Positions 61,901 to 64,000 of a stretch of DNA of 64,000 bases are shown one piece after another; within the stretch, counting starts at the first letter, position 1, and every line of letters begins with the position of its first letter. The position numbers and the translations under genes were made by a program. Source of the DNA: Telopea speciosissima. Its lineage: Eukaryota; Streptophyta; Magnoliopsida; Proteales; Proteaceae. A model generated the notes under the pieces. That model ran no database searches. It saw only the letters and a program-made list of their open reading frames with translations, and was not told the origin of the DNA. The stretch covers positions 13,462,862 to 13,526,861 of the forward strand of contig NC_057918.1 in assembly GCF_018873765.1 (NCBI RefSeq). Reading direction: 5' to 3'.

Positions 61901-62674
61901 AGATGCCTTGATTTCATTCAAAGCTTTCACTGCAAGTAGAAGAGCACTACTTCTGTTGACATGAGAAAGCACCATAAACCCTTTTACACAAAATCAAAGC
62001 CACTTCAATACTAATTATAATGCGTGAAAAAAATGCAACAACCATAGAATTCAAAAATAATTAAGTATTATCATGGCTAAGATACTTAGCAAAATCAGTA
62101 ATTTCAGAGTATTGTATGTTACATGCAGCATAATATTGAAATTAGTAATTTCAACAACTTGCAATCGAAGTTTGGCTACAATGTAACCCATTAAGAATCT
62201 TAATCAATTCACCAAGAGATTGCAATTTTTCCTGTTTTTCACTACTTTTAGTGGCTTAATTAACAATACGAAATCAGTGCGATTCATGACGATACGCTAA
62301 AAATAGCAAACTAGAGCTAAGGAAAAAAGATAGAACTCATCATAAAACAATTCCCCAATTACAAAATCTTAAAAAAAAAACTCCAAACTAAAGCGCAAAG
62401 AATTCCATAGTTTCCCATCAAAGACCAAAAGAAAAAAGAAACAAAATAGAAATCCATGCACAGTAAAACTACGAAGCTACATTACAGAAACCCCAGTTCT
62501 CAAACCTCCGTGTGTTCGACTAAACAGTCAAAATATTTGATGGAATAACAATTGAATAGATGTATTTAAAGTGAAAGATCCAAACCTACCGTCTCTTTTT
62601 AGGGTTTTGCAGTGACTGACATTGAGAATCAGAAAGAGAAAACAAATCGAGAGAAATGGCGATGGAGACGTCAT
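55964..62674 (-). CDS. Secreted leucine-rich repeat protein
   Basis: Eleven exons: 62590-62674, 61782-61929, 61053-61124, 60331-60402, 58614-58685, 58374-58517, 58124-58204, 57951-58022, 57760-57831, 56156-56227 and 55964-56054. They join to 326 residues. A signal peptide (about 1-23, SICFLFLILNVSHC) is followed by an N-cap with WVGDDPCGDGDLPPWSGVTC, then about ten plant extracellular LRRs (LDLHNNKLTGPIPPQIGRLKRL, YLSFNNFKGEIPKEL, YLDHNQFTGRIPEPF). The C-terminus is HRVLEVSDTEFLF, with no membrane helix or kinase. It is therefore an apoplastic LRR-only protein, often annotated DRT100-like; its ligand is unknown. Seven exons are exactly 72 nt and one is 144, all split in the same phase. The start ATG was chosen because it opens the signal sequence. 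Confidence 0.9.
61309..61483. mobile_element. Hairpin MITE, family A copy 4 (LRR intron 2)
   Basis: The left arm CTCAATTTGTCTG ... CTCAATTTCCTCAATT ... TAATAGAGG is inverted in the right arm (CCTCTATTAGAGGAATTGAGGAAATTGACAGACAGGCAAATTGAGG). The centre ATGACCACCCTACCCC ... CCCGAACACACTGCCC matches copy 3. It lies between LRR exons 2 and 3. Confidence 0.85.
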
Positions 62675-63340
62675 TGGAATCGAGATCTCTGAGGTGGCAA
62701 ACGTATGCGAATTCAGATCAAAACGATTTACTTATCGGTTTTAGGTTTCCAAGAATCCCATTTTCTAGATCTGCAAAACCTCCCTTCTACCGTTCAATAA
62801 ACTACTATATAACTAACTCTATTTTCTTCTCTCAAACGATTACCCGCGGTTTTGTTTCTCTTGTTGGAGACGAGTAGACGACGGTAGTGTGTGTGCTTGA
62901 CAGCTTTGAGCAGAGCATTCAGTTTAAACGTGGCAGGATCTGGACAACTTTGTTCATTTTACATAAATACTCCTCAGATGCCTATCGAACGGTTCTACTT
63001 GCTGACTGAGGCTCTGAATAAGATTGAGGAGTTTACATGGATCTGGGATAAGTTTCCATCGATTCTATTCGGGTCGGATCAGATGGGATTGATCAAGATT
63101 TGACCCAGAAACAATTGGAACCCTAGAAATTAGAATTGACAAGAAGAAGCATTTGTGATTTTTGGAGTTCTTTTTCAAAAGACTTGTAGGTCTTATTAAA
63201 TAATAAGAAGTAAGTTGCATGGATCTTGATTGGTCAGTAGTCAGTCCCTATAGACTTCTGTGCAAGGAAAAGCTAGAGCTTTTCTAGCTACCTTTTTTTA
63301 CCCTTTGTAGATTTCCCAAGATGATCTCGGGTCTAAGCCC
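62675..63340. other. LRR promoter side, no gene seen
   Basis: Includes the LRR leader on the minus strand. The open frame at 62891-63103 (70 codons) has no recognised domain. No clear TATA box. Confidence 0.4.
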
Positions 63341-63343
63341 GAA

Positions 63344-63620
63344 GGGTAGGGATGTAAACGGCTCAGATTTGGCTTGGATAGTATTATATTCACATTCGCA
63401 TCCGATTAGTTTTTGGACGGATTTGAATAGTGCTAAACGGATACGGACACGAATACGGATCGAATATTTTATCCTTTTACATGTAAATATAGCTTTCCGG
63501 ATGGCTATAACCTATCAGTATCCGCATCTATTTAATTTTCAGACGGATTCGGATAGTGCTAAACGAATTTGGATACAAATACGAAAACAGATTTTGGCTA
63601 TTCATTTACACCCCTACCTA
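63344..63620. repeat. Dispersed GGATGTAAACGG repeat, second copy
   Basis: Starts GGGATGTAAACGGCTCAG and contains GCATCCGATTAGTTTTTGGAC and a second diverged half (CGCATCTATTTAATTTTCAGAC) about 120 bp on, each followed by GGATTYGRATAGTGCTAAACG. It matches the repeat at 25559-26115. Confidence 0.6.
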
Positions 63621-64000
63621 AGGGTGTCAATTCTTAAATCGGATTCGAATTCAAATCAAATTAGCTGTTTAAAACTTAATCGAATCCAATCAATCCATTA
63701 AAAATTGGTTTGATTTTAATTTCAAAGAATAAAAATCAGTTTGGTTTTGATTGTAACAGAAAAACTATTAGTTACAAATCGGTGTTTTTAATATGAGCCT
63801 TGCTAACTTTATCTAACTTATCTAACTTTATCTAAGGAAGGGATACAATAACCCTCTTCCAATTCTTGACCGATACAGTACTGATATCGAAGGGTACTGA
63901 TCCGAATCAGTATCGTATCGGTATCGTAATCAGTATCAACTTGTGAGTGTGAATGTGTGATGCATGTAAGCCAGAGTTAAATGGGGGACCGCTGGTCCGG
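63621..64000. repeat. Diverged low-order repeat at right edge
   Basis: Contains TATCTAACTT repeats (63810-63833) and a GTATCGTATCGGTATCG tract (63910-63930). Words of that type also occur near 29998-30115. No gene. Confidence 0.4.

Overview
This is nuclear DNA from a flowering plant. The protein-coding genes are split by GT-AG introns and encode plant-specific families: plastid ClpB, GH79 heparanase-like enzymes, a CaaX ubiquitin-fold protein, a GAUT pectin glycosyltransferase and an E-type PPR protein. The spaces between them are AT-rich and full of plant transposon debris, including Au SINEs, Ty1/copia, LINEs, hairpin MITEs and long-TIR elements. The sequence alone does not fix the species. 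The mix looks like a non-grass angiosperm, probably a eudicot or early-diverging lineage.

Layout: (1) 1-8990, minus: the 5' three-quarters of CLPB3, a chloroplast Hsp100 disaggregase. The gene runs off the left edge, and its introns hold a short Ty1/copia element and a LINE tail. (2) 9.0-13.7 kb: intergenic, with two adjacent hairpin MITEs, a 1.8 kb long-inverted-repeat element and a short palindromic repeat. (3) 14861-21078 plus and 21583-24981 minus: two complete nine-exon GH79 genes (heparanase-like / beta-glucuronidase) arranged tail to tail. Seven of their nine coding exons have identical lengths, so they are an inverted duplicate pair. (4) 25.1-31.7 kb: intergenic. It contains a 1.86 kb long-TIR element carrying a decayed AP2/ERF-domain fragment (a Pack-MULE-like candidate) and a LINE remnant. 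(5) 31757-35048 minus: MUB, a membrane-anchored ubiquitin-fold protein ending in a CaaX box. An Au SINE with perfect target-site duplications and a long hairpin lie in its first intron. (6) 38632-47979 minus: a GAUT13/14-type galacturonosyltransferase with a 5.2 kb intron full of repeats. (7) 48-52.2 kb: intergenic with MITEs and a SINE. (8) 52250-54292 minus: an intronless E-class PPR gene. (9) 55964-62674 minus: an 11-exon secreted LRR protein in which most exons encode one 24-residue repeat. (10) 62.7-64 kb: intergenic repeats.

The seven genes do not form a pathway. Three concern the cell wall or extracellular space (the two GH79 enzymes and GAUT) and one is a secreted LRR protein. The others serve plastid protein quality control, membrane tethering of ubiquitin-pathway enzymes and organellar RNA processing. 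All splice junctions below were assigned by reading the sequence and checking frame continuity across every exon. No tRNA, rRNA or CRISPR was found. The most notable material is non-genic: long-TIR elements, one with a captured transcription-factor fragment, and several hairpin repeat families recurring across the window.
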